The position numbers and the translations under genes are program-made. The notes below the pieces were generated by a model, which saw only the letters and a program-made list of their open reading frames with translations, was not told the origin of the DNA and did not search any database. Shown one piece after another: positions 17,223 through 26,807 of a DNA stretch of 64,000 bases. This DNA is from Pseudooceanicola marinus (GTDB lineage: Bacteria > Pseudomonadota > Alphaproteobacteria > Rhodobacterales > Rhodobacteraceae). Positions within the stretch are counted from its first letter, which is position 1. Every line of letters starts with the position of its first letter. The stretch lies in assembly GCF_002786295.1 (NCBI RefSeq), contig NZ_PGTC01000010.1:62001-126000 (forward strand), in the 5' to 3' direction.

Positions 17223-17615
17223 ATGGCCGACACGCTCAATTCCCTCGACAGCCGCATGGGCCGCAGTGCCCGCCGGTTGCGCCGCAAACTGGGCGGCAAG
17301 CGCGGGCACCTGCACTTGCGCGATGCCGATCTCGACCGGCTGACCCGACGAGCGGGGCGCGACCTGCCGGCGCCCGCGCGCCGTGAGGCGAAGAAGATCC
17401 TGGCGACCCGCGCCCAGATGCAGGACCCGCGCCTGGCCGCGCGGATGGACCCGGCACGGCTGACCTCCTCCTTCCGCCGGTTCGATGCGGCCCTCGGCCA
17501 ATGGAACCCGGCCCGCCGGCGGCGCAACATGTGGCTGAACGCCCTGGCGGGCTATGCCTTCAACCTGATCGTTTTTGGCGTGCTGGTCTGGGCCTTCCTG
17601 CAGTGGCAGGGCTGA
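17223..17615 (+). CDS. Basic protein with C-terminal membrane helix, unknown function
   Basis: A 130-residue protein, very Arg-rich in residues 10-100 (RRLRRKLGGKRGHLHLRDADLDRLTRRAGRD and later blocks), ending in a single hydrophobic segment (LAGYAFNLIVFGVLVWAFLQW). It would be a tail-anchored protein with a basic cytoplasmic head. No family recognised. The ATG at 17223 has a good GGAGAGA ribosome site, and the codon use looks normal, which supports a real gene. Confidence 0.62.
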   Translation: MADTLNSLDSRMGRSARRLRRKLGGKRGHLHLRDADLDRLTRRAGRDLPAPARREAKKILATRAQMQDPRLAARMDPARLTSSFRRFDAALGQWNPARRRRNMWLNALAGYAFNLIVFGVLVWAFLQWQG

Positions 17616-17619
17616 CAGA

Positions 17620-18465
17620 CTAGGCGCCCTCCCCGGGGCGGAAGGCATCGCGGCGCAACTGGCCGCGCATCACAAGGGTGACGGTGGTGAAGCTGACGAA
17701 GAACAGCAGATACCACGACCCCATCTTCGACAGGGAGACCAGTTCGAAGGCCGCCTGCCGGTGGTAGATCCAGGTGCCCGACAGGGTGCCGATGTTCTCG
17801 GCGATCCACAGGGCAAAGGCGATTCCCAGGGCGGCCAGAGGAAAGGGGATCCAGTGCCAGGCGCGCAGGCGGAACCACATCCGCGTGCGAGCAAACAGCA
17901 GCAGGGTGGCCGCGAACAGCGCCAGCCGGATGTCGGGCAGCCAGTGGTGCGCAAAGAAGTTGACGTAGATTGCCACCGCCAGCAGGACGGAGGCCCAGAA
18001 GGGCGGGTAGGGGGCGAAGACGGCCCCGAACAGGCGGAAGGCCCTGGCGATATAGCTGCCGACGCTGGCATACATGAACCCGGTGAACAGCGGCACCTCG
18101 AAGAGTTTCAGGACCCCCGGTTCGGGATAGGCCCAGGATCCGGCGGAGACCTTGAACCACTCCATCACCGTCCCCGTCAGATGGAAGAGCGCGATCACCT
18201 TGGCTTCCTCCCAGGTCTCCAGCCGGAAGGCCAGCAACAGGACCTGGGTCAGCACCGCCAGTCCCACCAGGAAATCATAGCGCGCCAGCGCCCATTCCTC
18301 CTGCCAGAGGACCGAGGTCACGATCAGCGAGATCAGGATGATCCCGGCGAACAATCCCGCCCAGAGCTGGCGCCAGAGAAACAGCAGCAGGGATTGCGCC
18401 CAGCCGGGCAGGAAGCTGCGTGCCAGCAGCGTGGCGTCACGGGGCAGGGAAAGGGGCTCGCTCAT
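17620..18465 (-). CDS. DUF817 integral membrane protein
   Basis: Polytopic inner-membrane protein of 281 residues with about eight hydrophobic segments. Conserved DUF817 features visible: AFRLETWEEAKVIALFHLTGTVMEWFKV, GSWAYPEP, VPLFTGFMYASVGSY, and the ANFFAHHWLPD-like segment. The family (YoaT-like) has no known function. The start at 18465 gives the usual short cytoplasmic N-terminus. Its 3' end nearly touches the preceding plus-strand gene (4 bp). Confidence 0.82.
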   Translation of the reverse strand: MSEPLSLPRDATLLARSFLPGWAQSLLLFLWRQLWAGLFAGIILISLIVTSVLWQEEWALARYDFLVGLAVLTQVLLLAFRLETWEEAKVIALFHLTGTVMEWFKVSAGSWAYPEPGVLKLFEVPLFTGFMYASVGSYIARAFRLFGAVFAPYPPFWASVLLAVAIYVNFFAHHWLPDIRLALFAATLLLFARTRMWFRLRAWHWIPFPLAALGIAFALWIAENIGTLSGTWIYHRQAAFELVSLSKMGSWYLLFFVSFTTVTLVMRGQLRRDAFRPGEGA

Positions 18466-18660
18466 GGCGCCATGTTGCGCGTCCCGCGCCCCCTGTCCAG
18501 CAGCCGGGCAAGATCTCGGCGGGTTTACGGCCTGGGCCGGACGACCTGCGCGACAAGGTGAAAGGGCGAAACCGCGCTCCGGCTTGGCGGACTTTCGAAG
18601 ACAGGCGCGTGTCAGGCTTTCAATCCCGTCGGGCGGACGCCCGTCTGGGCGCCGTCCCCC

Positions 18661-18725
18661 TCCCTTCACGTCGTCCAAAATACTCCGGGGGAGTCTCCGG
18701 CACGGAGACGGGGGCAGAGCCCCCT
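18661..18725 (-). repeat. Dispersed two-hairpin intergenic repeat, copy C (inverted)
   Basis: On the minus strand: GGGGCTCTGCCCCC, hairpin 2 GTCTCC-GTGCC-GGAGAC (18693-18709), core CTCCCCCGGAGTATTTTGG (18674-18692), and GACGTGAAGG. Lies between the DUF817 start and the MaoC stop. Confidence 0.75.
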
Positions 18726-18731
18726 GCGCGT

Positions 18732-19175
18732 TCAGTCGAACTTGCGCGACGGCGCTAGCACCGTGGCCTCACCGATCATCACCTTCTTGCCGGCCACCAT
18801 GCAGCGGCAATCCAGCTTCACCCGCCGCTTGCCATGATCGATGTCGATCACCTCGACCTCCGCCGTCACCACGTCGCCGGGGCGCACGGGGGCCAGGAAC
18901 TTCAGGGTCTGGCCCATGTAGACCGTCCCATGACCGGGCAGCTGTTCGCCGATCACGGCAGAGACCAGCCCGGCGGTCAGCATGCCATGGGCGATGCGCC
19001 CCTCGAAGATCGTGTCCTGGGCATAGGCATCGTCCAGGTGCACCGGGTTCCGGTCGGTGGAGACCTGGGCGAACATCTCGATGTCCTCATCCGTCACCTC
19101 CTTCCGCAGGTGACGGGTCATGCCCATCTCGATGTCCTCGATGCAGATCGTGCCGCGCGGGAAATTGTCCAACAT
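18732..19175 (-). CDS. MaoC-family (R)-specific enoyl-CoA hydratase-like protein
   Basis: Hot-dog-fold protein of 147 residues. The hydratase-2 signature is clear: STDRNPVHLDDAYAQ followed by FEGRIAHGMLTAGL, giving the Asp/His dyad, and FLAPVRPGDVVTAEVEV. Such PhaJ-like enzymes hydrate trans-2-enoyl-CoA to (R)-3-hydroxyacyl-CoA, supplying polyhydroxyalkanoate synthesis or other CoA routes. A GGAGGGG ribosome site supports the ATG at 19175; an ATG four codons earlier is less likely. Substrate length cannot be told from sequence. Confidence 0.88.
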   Translation of the reverse strand: MLDNFPRGTICIEDIEMGMTRHLRKEVTDEDIEMFAQVSTDRNPVHLDDAYAQDTIFEGRIAHGMLTAGLVSAVIGEQLPGHGTVYMGQTLKFLAPVRPGDVVTAEVEVIDIDHGKRRVKLDCRCMVAGKKVMIGEATVLAPSRKFD

Positions 19176-19333
19176 CCACCCCTCCATCCGGGTCTTCCGC
19201 CCCGCCTATGGTGAGGTGCGAATCCGGTGCGTAATTATGTGAAGAGCCGAGAGGCTCTTGCGAAACAATATTACGCTGCGGATGCGAGATCAAGCCTTTT
19301 GGCCAGCTGCGCCGGGGCCGACCGCCGGTGGCC

Positions 19334-20206
19334 TCAGCGCAGGAAGCCGATGGCGTAGGTGGGGGTCATGCGGTTGGCCTCGATATAGGCCTCCAGCGCG
19401 GCGGGGTCGGGCTGATCGGTGGTCTTGGTTTCCTCGGCCGCCAGACCACCGGTGATGAAGAGCGTGTCGATCCCCTCTCCCAGGCCGCCCTGCACGTCGG
19501 TGTGGATGCCGTCGCCGATCGCCAGGATACGGCTTTCGGAGGGCACCGGGCCCAGCTGTTGCAGGCGCATCCGGGCCAGGTCGTAGATCGGCGGATGCGG
19601 CTTGCCGAAGTAGAGGCTCTCGCCGCCCATCTCGGTATAGAGCTTCGCCACGGCGCCGGCGCACCATTCGCGGGTCTCGCCCCGGTCCACCACGATGTCG
19701 GGGTTGGCGCAGAGCAGTTTCAGGCCCTTCGTCTTGGCCAGCAGCAGTTCCGGCCGCAGATCCTCCGGCGGGGCCATGGTGTCGAAGGGGCCGGTGCAGA
19801 CGATGCCCTCGGCCTCGTCCAGGGGCACGCGGGTGATCTCGATCGGGTTCTCCTGGATCTCCAGCGGGTGGAAGAAGGGATCGTCGCCCGGTTCGCCGAT
19901 GTGGAACACCTTGTGGCCGACGATGCCGTTGTACATGGCGGCCCGGGCGCTGTCGCCGGAGGTGGCGATGGTGTCCCAGGCATCCTCGGGCACGCCGAAG
20001 TCGGCGATCTGCGCCTGCACACCGGCGCGCGGGCGGGGGGAGTTCGTCACCAGCACCACGTGCTTGCCCGCCTTGCGCACTTCTTGCAGGGCGGCGACCG
20101 CATCGGGAAGGGCCTTCACCCCGTCATGGACGCAGCCCCAGAGGTCGACGAAGAAGGCGTCGTAATCGGCGGCGATGTCGGCGAGGGTCGGGACGATGCG
20201 GGTCAT
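19334..20206 (-). CDS. HAD-superfamily class IIA hydrolase (TIGR01459-like)
   Basis: Cytoplasmic phosphatase-like protein of 290 residues. HAD motif I appears as FFVDLWGCVHDG (the Asp nucleophile with D-x-W instead of the more usual DxD), motif II as LVTNSPRP, and motif IV as LAIGDGIHTDVQGG. A C-terminal FGKPHPPIYDLA segment is the class IIA marker. Family members act on sugar or nucleotide phosphates, but this subgroup is uncharacterised. Replacement of the second Asp in motif I by Trp is notable and could affect phosphatase activity. Confidence 0.87.
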   Translation of the reverse strand: MTRIVPTLADIAADYDAFFVDLWGCVHDGVKALPDAVAALQEVRKAGKHVVLVTNSPRPRAGVQAQIADFGVPEDAWDTIATSGDSARAAMYNGIVGHKVFHIGEPGDDPFFHPLEIQENPIEITRVPLDEAEGIVCTGPFDTMAPPEDLRPELLLAKTKGLKLLCANPDIVVDRGETREWCAGAVAKLYTEMGGESLYFGKPHPPIYDLARMRLQQLGPVPSESRILAIGDGIHTDVQGGLGEGIDTLFITGGLAAEETKTTDQPDPAALEAYIEANRMTPTYAIGFLR

Positions 20207-20277
20207 GGCGGCTCCGGTCAGGCAGGGGCGTTTAGCCTTCATATGGCGCAAAGGGGGGCGCGCGGCCAGTGGGCAAT

Positions 20278-20326
20278 GCGCCCTCTGGCGCGCTGTCATC
20301 AATATGTCATGCGCGCCAGAGGGTGC
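20278..20326. repeat. Long inverted repeat (13-16 bp stem, 17-nt loop)
   Basis: CCCTCTGGCGCGC (20281-20293) is an exact reverse complement of 20311-20323, extended by three further pairs (one G-U). The loop contains TGTCAT twice. It sits between the HAD start and the metY terminator. Confidence 0.7.
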
Positions 20327-20341
20327 GGCGGGCAAGGAAAC

Positions 20342-20369
20342 GGCGCGGGCCGCCAGGGCCGCCCGCGCC
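20342..20369 (-). terminator. Hairpin downstream of metY
   Basis: GGCGCGGG (20342-20349) pairs with CCCGCGCC (20362-20369), 30 bp after the metY stop on the minus strand. No T tract. Confidence 0.5.
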
Positions 20370-20399
20370 CATTCATGGCTCAAATGTCCCGAGCCCGGT

Positions 20400-21680
20400 T
20401 CAGGCCGTGGCTGCCGTCAGCGCCTGGTCCAGGTCGGCGATCAGGTCCGCCGGATCCTCGGTGCCGATGGACAGGCGCACCACCTCCGGCGCGGCCCCCG
20501 CAGCGCGCTGCTGGTCCTCGGTCAGCTGCCGGTGCGTGGTCGAGGCCGAATGGATGATCAGCGAGCGGGTGTCGCCGAGGTTCGCCACGTGGGAGAAGAG
20601 CTTCAGGCTGTCCACCAGCTTCACGCAGGCGTCGTAGCCGCCCTTAACGGAGACGGTGAACAGTGCGCCCGCGCCCTTGGGCACGATCTGCTGGCCGCGT
20701 TTGTAGTAGGGGCTGCTTTCCAGGCCCGGCCAGGTGACGGCGTCGATGCGCGGATCGGCCTCCAGCCACTGGGCCACCGCGCGGGCGTTCTCGACATGCT
20801 TGGCCATGCGCAGCGACAGCGTCTCGATCCCCATCAGGGTGTAATGCGCCGCCTGCGGGTTCAGGGTCATCCCTAGGTCGCGCAGCCCGATGGCGATGGA
20901 ATGGAAGGTGAAGGCCAGCTCGCCGAAGGTCTCGTGGAATTTCAGCCCGTGGTAGGCGGGTTCCGGGGCCGAGAGCGAGGGGAACTTGTCCGAGGCGGAC
21001 CAGTCGAACTTGCCCGAATCCACCACGCAGCCGCCGGTGACGGTGCCGTTGCCGGTCAGGTACTTGGTCATCGAATGCACCACCAGCGTCGCGCCCATAT
21101 CGATGGGCCGCGCCAGGGCCGGGGTGGCCGAGGTGTTGTCGACGATCAGCGGGATGCCGGCGGCGTCGGCGATCTTCGCCATGGCGGGCACGTCGGTGAC
21201 ATAGCCGCCGGGGTTGGCGATGGTCTCGCAGAAGATCGCGCGGGTGTTCTCGTCGATGGTGGCCTTCACGGCCGCCTCGTCATCCAGGTCGACGAAGGTG
21301 CAGGACCAGCCGAAGCGTTTGAAGGTCTGGCTGAACTGAGTGATCGTGCCGCCGTAGAGCCGGTTCGAGGCGACGATGTTCATCCCCGGCGCCATCAGCG
21401 GGAACAGCGCCATGATCTGCGCCGCGTGACCCGACGAACAGCAGACCGCCCCCGCGCCGCCTTCGAGCGCTGCCATGCGGTTCTGCAGCGCCGCCACGGT
21501 CGGGTTGGTCAGGCGCGAATAGATATAGCCCACTTCCTGCAGGTTGAAGAGAGCCGCCGCATGGTCCGCGTCGCGGAAGGCATAGGCAGTGGTCTGGTAG
21601 ATCGGCACCTGGCGGGCGCCGGTTGCCGGATCCGGTTCGGCGCCGGCGTGGATCTGCAGCGTGTCGAAGCCCTGGGTCAT
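20400..21680 (-). CDS. metY: O-acetylhomoserine aminocarboxypropyltransferase (sulfhydrylase)
   Basis: PLP enzyme of 426 residues converting O-acetylhomoserine and sulfide to homocysteine. The Cys/Met-metabolism PLP fold is shown by YSRLTNPT, the phosphate-contact SSGHAA, VDNTSATP, and the Schiff-base Lys in VHSMTKYLTGNG. The long insert FDWSASDKFPSL and SLKLFSHVANLGD are typical of the MetY branch rather than MetB/MetC. The ATG at 21680 has a perfect AGGAGG site. I looked for a SAM riboswitch in the leader and did not find a convincing one. Confidence 0.93.
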   Translation of the reverse strand: MTQGFDTLQIHAGAEPDPATGARQVPIYQTTAYAFRDADHAAALFNLQEVGYIYSRLTNPTVAALQNRMAALEGGAGAVCCSSGHAAQIMALFPLMAPGMNIVASNRLYGGTITQFSQTFKRFGWSCTFVDLDDEAAVKATIDENTRAIFCETIANPGGYVTDVPAMAKIADAAGIPLIVDNTSATPALARPIDMGATLVVHSMTKYLTGNGTVTGGCVVDSGKFDWSASDKFPSLSAPEPAYHGLKFHETFGELAFTFHSIAIGLRDLGMTLNPQAAHYTLMGIETLSLRMAKHVENARAVAQWLEADPRIDAVTWPGLESSPYYKRGQQIVPKGAGALFTVSVKGGYDACVKLVDSLKLFSHVANLGDTRSLIIHSASTTHRQLTEDQQRAAGAAPEVVRLSIGTEDPADLIADLDQALTAATA

Positions 21681-21878
21681 GATGGTATCCTCCTTTTCCC
21701 GTTGGAGGCAGATTAAGCAGGTTCCGGGTTGACTTGAAAGCCTTGTGCCCACGGCGCCCCGCTTGGATCCGGCGCCTGTCCTTTGTCCCGCCTGCGGCGG
21801 TGCAAGCCTCCGGGCGGGAGACTTGCGGGCCGGAAAATCACTGCAGACGCGCCCCCGTGAAGCCGCGTCGGTCCAAGC

Positions 21879-21903
21879 AAAAAGGGCGCCCCGCGGGCGC
21901 CCT
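21879..21903 (-). terminator. Rho-independent terminator of ppaC
   Basis: Minus strand AGGGCGCC/GGCGCCCT hairpin (arms 21883-21890 and 21896-21903) followed by TTTTT. Confidence 0.88.
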
Positions 21904-21927
21904 CTCCGGTTCTTCCTGCCGAAGGCC

Positions 21928-22848
21928 TCAGACCTTGAGGTTCGGGATGATCTGCTTCTTGCGGCTCATCACGCCGGGCAGGACGACCTTGTCGCCCTCG
22001 ACCGTGGCGCCAAAGCTTTTCTCGGCCACGCCCTTCACCAGGTCGTTGGGCACGAAGAGGGTCGCTTCCTCATTCAGGATGTCCACGACGAAGAGCAGCA
22101 CCTGGTCGACGCCATCCTCGGCCTCGACCGCCTTGAAGCTGTCCATGATCGAGGCCTGGCGATCCAGCACCAGTTTCGGCGCGGTGGTCTCAAGCACGGA
22201 CACGCGGAACTTGGTGCCGTCGACGGCATATTCCTTGCTGTCCATGCGGATCAGCTCGGCGTCCGAGAAGGCGGAGATGTCGGACTTGGCCTCGAACATC
22301 TCGCTGGCATAGGCGCCGAGGTCCAGGTTCAGCTCCGCCGCCAGTTTCTCGGCCAGGGCCTTGTCCTGTTCGGTCGTGGTCGGCGAGCGGAATTCCAGCG
22401 TGTCGGAGAGGATGCAGGACAGCATCGCGCCCTTGATGTTGTCGGGCATCTTGTCGGCATCGGCGCCCATCATCTCGTGCATGATGGTGGCGGTGCAGGC
22501 CAGGGGCTTGATGGTGATGTCGATCGGGCCCTTGGTTTCCAGGCCGCCGGTCAGCTTGTGGTGGTCGATGATCTGGATGACGTTGGCGTCGTTGATCGCC
22601 TCGGGCAGTTCGGCGGGGTTGTTGGTGTCGACGATGACCACGTCATCCTTCGCCGACACGGCGGAGATGATCTCGGGCGTCTCGAACCCCCATTTCTCGA
22701 CCACGAAGGCGGCCTCGGTGTTGGGCTGGCCCAGCAGTTTCGCCTCGGCCGGGGTGCCCTTGATCTCGGACAGGTACCAGGCCCAGATCAGCGGGGAGCC
22801 GGTGGAATCGGTGTCTGGGGATTTGTGGCCGAAAACCTTGATCGTCAT
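21928..22848 (-). CDS. ppaC: Manganese-dependent (family II) inorganic pyrophosphatase
   Basis: DHH-family enzyme of 306 residues that hydrolyses pyrophosphate. Family II markers: FGHKSPDTDS at the N-terminus, the metal motif DHHK in IIDHHKLTGG, and the substrate-binding C-terminal SRKKQIIPNL. The ATG at 22848 is preceded by AAGGAAG; an earlier in-frame ATG has no ribosome site. The gene is monocistronic, with its own terminator. Presence of a family II enzyme is common in Rhodobacteraceae. Confidence 0.93.
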   Translation of the reverse strand: MTIKVFGHKSPDTDSTGSPLIWAWYLSEIKGTPAEAKLLGQPNTEAAFVVEKWGFETPEIISAVSAKDDVVIVDTNNPAELPEAINDANVIQIIDHHKLTGGLETKGPIDITIKPLACTATIMHEMMGADADKMPDNIKGAMLSCILSDTLEFRSPTTTEQDKALAEKLAAELNLDLGAYASEMFEAKSDISAFSDAELIRMDSKEYAVDGTKFRVSVLETTAPKLVLDRQASIMDSFKAVEAEDGVDQVLLFVVDILNEEATLFVPNDLVKGVAEKSFGATVEGDKVVLPGVMSRKKQIIPNLKV

Positions 22849-22989
22849 GGCGGGATCTTCCTTGGTCATCAGGGGAAATGCACGAATTCGGCTGTTTTAT
22901 AGTGGTGCGCCGCGGCGCTGTCACCCGCCGCATTGCAGCACGCGGGCGGTGGCTTGCCGCAGGGCCGCGGGGCGGGCTATCTCTCGCCC

Positions 22990-23634
22990 ATGACGCAGCC
23001 CCTCGAAACCGATCTCTATCCGCCCGTGAAGGCCTTTCTGGAAGGGCAGGGGTATGAGGTGAAATCCGAGGTGGCCGGGGCCGACGTGGTGGGATTGCGC
23101 GCAGGCGACACCGATCCGGTCATCGTCGAGCTGAAGCTGGCCATGTCGCTGCAGCTGCTGCACCAGGCGCTGGAGCGGCTGAAGATCTCCGACGCGGTCT
23201 ACCTGGCCATTCCGCAGGTGAAGGGGCGCAAGACCCTGGCGCGGCACGTGGCGCTGTGCCGCCGCCTGGGGCTGGGCCTGCTGACGGTGCGGCTGTCGGA
23301 CGGCTTCGTCGAGGCGCAGTGCGATCCGGGGCCCTATGCGCCGCGCAAGGTGAAGGCCCGTCAGTCCCGGCTGCTGCGCGAGTTCCAGCGCCGCGACGGC
23401 GACCCGAACCGCGGCGGTGCCGCGGGCAAGATCGTCACTGCCTACCGCCAGGATGCGCTGCGCTGCGCGGCGCATCTGGCCGAACACGGACCCTGCCGAG
23501 GCGCGGCGGTCAAGGCCGCCACCGGCGTCGCCCGCGCCACCACGCTGATGCGCGACAACCATTATGGCTGGTTCGAGAAGGTGGAAAAGGGGATCTACCA
23601 GATCACCGAGAAGGGGCGGGCGGAGACGTCCTAG
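22990..23634 (+). CDS. DUF2161 putative PD-(D/E)XK phosphodiesterase-like protein
   Basis: Protein of 214 residues. The N-terminal half has a nuclease-like core: LYPPVKAFLEGQGYEVKSEV, then ADVVGLR...PVIVELKL, which is the D-X(n)-E-X-K arrangement, and later KTLARHVALCRRLGLGLLTV. The C-terminal part (HLAEHGPCRGAAVKAATGVARATTLMRDNHYGWFEKVEKGIYQIT) looks like a winged-helix module. DUF2161 is of unknown function. The ATG at 22990 is chosen for fit with the family start. Adjacent but divergent from ppaC. Confidence 0.82.
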   Translation: MTQPLETDLYPPVKAFLEGQGYEVKSEVAGADVVGLRAGDTDPVIVELKLAMSLQLLHQALERLKISDAVYLAIPQVKGRKTLARHVALCRRLGLGLLTVRLSDGFVEAQCDPGPYAPRKVKARQSRLLREFQRRDGDPNRGGAAGKIVTAYRQDALRCAAHLAEHGPCRGAAVKAATGVARATTLMRDNHYGWFEKVEKGIYQITEKGRAETS

Positions 23635-23731
23635 GGCGGGCCGGTCGGGCTTCGCTACTGGTCGTTCTATCTGTCCCGGCCGCCTCTCCCGCGCTTTGCG
23701 GGTGCGGCGAAAATTTTCGCGCGCGCGCTTA

Positions 23732-23760
23732 TTGACACACTCGCGGGGCTTGCCTATCTC
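23732..23760 (+). promoter_or_regulatory. Sigma70-type promoter of groESL
   Basis: TTGACA (23732-23737), 17-bp spacer, TATCTC (23755-23760). The CIRCE operator begins 7 bp after the -10 box, so it would overlap the transcription start. Confidence 0.75.
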
Positions 23761-23767
23761 CGTTCCG

Positions 23768-23794
23768 TTAGCACTCGGGGGAGCTGAGTGATAA
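23768..23794. promoter_or_regulatory. CIRCE element (HrcA operator)
   Basis: TTAGCACTC-N9-GAGTGATAA. The left arm is perfect and the right arm has one change (A for C in GAGTGCTAA). HrcA repressor binding here would control groESL by heat shock. Confidence 0.9.
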
Positions 23795-23849
23795 CGACCC
23801 GCCGCTTACGGCGGAACAGGGATAAACTTTGAGCCAAGGAGCCTCGAAG

Positions 23850-24137
23850 ATGGCATTCAAACCGCTGCATGACCGCGTGCTCGTCGAGCGCGTCGAGAGC
23901 GAAGAAAAGACCTCCGGTGGTCTGATCATCCCCGACAGCGCCAAGGAAAAGCCCGCCGAGGGCGTGATCAAGGCCGTGGGCGAAGGCGCCCGCAAGGACA
24001 ACGGTGAACTGGTTGCCATGTCCGTCAAGGAAGGCGATCGCGTTCTGTTCGGCAAGTGGTCCGGCACCGAGATCACCCTTGATGGCAAGGAAATGCTGAT
24101 CATGAAGGAAAGCGACATCATGGGCATCCTCTCCTGA
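23850..24137 (+). CDS. groES: Co-chaperonin GroES
   Basis: Cytoplasmic 95-residue co-chaperonin forming the seven-fold lid on GroEL. The sequence begins [24 protein letters not shown] and contains the mobile-loop [13 protein letters not shown] and the [11 protein letters not shown] strand typical of the family. Ribosome site AAGGAG precedes the ATG at 23850. First gene of the groESL operon, under the promoter and CIRCE described here; groEL starts 57 bp later. Confidence 0.97.
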   Translation: MAFKPLHDRVLVERVESEEKTSGGLIIPDSAKEKPAEGVIKAVGEGARKDNGELVAMSVKEGDRVLFGKWSGTEITLDGKEMLIMKESDIMGILS

Positions 24138-24176
24138 TCCCCGGATCGGAGACCCCACGCTTTTCCCCGCAACTGA

Positions 24177-25838
<1,662 letters not shown>

Positions 25839-25850
25839 TCAGCCGACCCC

Positions 25851-25916
25851 GCGGCGGGATCATCCCGCCGCACGTCGTGATCTTTGGAAAAGGGGACCTT
25901 CGGGCCCCCTTTTTCG
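25851..25916 (+). terminator. Double hairpin and T tract after groEL
   Basis: First a perfect GCGGCGGGA-TCA-TCCCGCCGC hairpin (25851-25871), then AAAAGGGG..CCCCTTTT (about 25888-25914) leading into a T-rich tail. Together they form a good intrinsic terminator. Confidence 0.85.
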
Positions 25917-26153
25917 TCTCTGTCCGCAGCCTCAGGGCGGCTGGTGCCGAGCGGTACGCACGTCTTACGCGACCGGCGGCTTTTTGCTCTCCTTTTGCGG
26001 TCTTTGTCACTTATTTCAGCGCCTTGTCGCGTGCGGGTCGCTTTCTGGGCTGCGCCTCGATTTGGGGGGCTGACCCGTGGGGCCCTTCATCGTTAGGCTC
26101 CTCCCAAGGGGCCCAGTCGGCCCGACCCGAAACCGTCCCCTGGGAGAGCCAGC

Positions 26154-26672
26154 ATGGCGCGCAAGCCCGACATCCTGCACAAGCTCTACGCCTCCGAACA
26201 TGAAATCGGGGTCTACAACCTGCTGACGCAGGCCTACGAGGGCCCCTCGCAGGCGCATCTTGTCTCGGAGCTGCGCAAGGCCGGTGACATGGCGGTGGAA
26301 CTCCTGGGTCTGCACGATGGGCATGTGGTGGGCTATATCGGCTTCTCGCATCATCCGTCGCCGGACGGCTGGGTGGCGCTGTCGCCACTTGGAGTGCTGC
26401 CGCAGTGGCGCAGCCGGGGCATCGGCAGCGAGCTGGTCCGCTACGGGCTGGACGCCGCGCGCCGGTCCGGCGCCAAGGCGATCACCGTGCTGGGCGACGG
26501 GCGATATTACCAGCGGTTCGGTTTCACCTACAAGTCGGCCGAGAACCTTACCTCGCCCTATTGCGCGGATCAGACCCTGCTTTATCCGATCGCGGCCGGA
26601 ACGGCCTTTGCCGAGGCGCGGCTGGTCTACCCGGCGGCCTTCCACGAGCTGGGCCTGCAGCCAACGAACTGA
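26154..26672 (+). CDS. GNAT-family N-acetyltransferase
   Basis: Protein of 172 residues with the GNAT acetyl-CoA motif A as LSPLGVLPQWRSRGIGSELVRYGLDAAR, preceded by GHVVGYIGFSHH, and motif B region ITVLGDGRYYQRFGF, which is the YhbS-like subgroup. It should transfer an acetyl group to an amine, substrate unknown. ATG at 26154 is preceded by GGGAGAG. Alone between groEL and phnM. Confidence 0.88.
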   Translation: MARKPDILHKLYASEHEIGVYNLLTQAYEGPSQAHLVSELRKAGDMAVELLGLHDGHVVGYIGFSHHPSPDGWVALSPLGVLPQWRSRGIGSELVRYGLDAARRSGAKAITVLGDGRYYQRFGFTYKSAENLTSPYCADQTLLYPIAAGTAFAEARLVYPAAFHELGLQPTN

Positions 26673-26807
26673 CCCCGGCGGCGATGGCGCATCGGCCCGG
26701 GTCAGCTCCGGCGCCCGGGCCCTTCCCCGTGGCGCGACCGGGTGCTATCGAGGCGCCATGTTCCACGCACCCCGCCCTGCGCGCGGCCCGGCTGACCGGC
26801 GCGCGCC

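Noticed and set aside
21681-21927. Possible SAM or SAM/SAH riboswitch in the metY leader
   Set aside because: I compared the leader with SAM-II and SAM/SAH patterns and did not find the conserved blocks in order. A covariance search could still reveal a variant.
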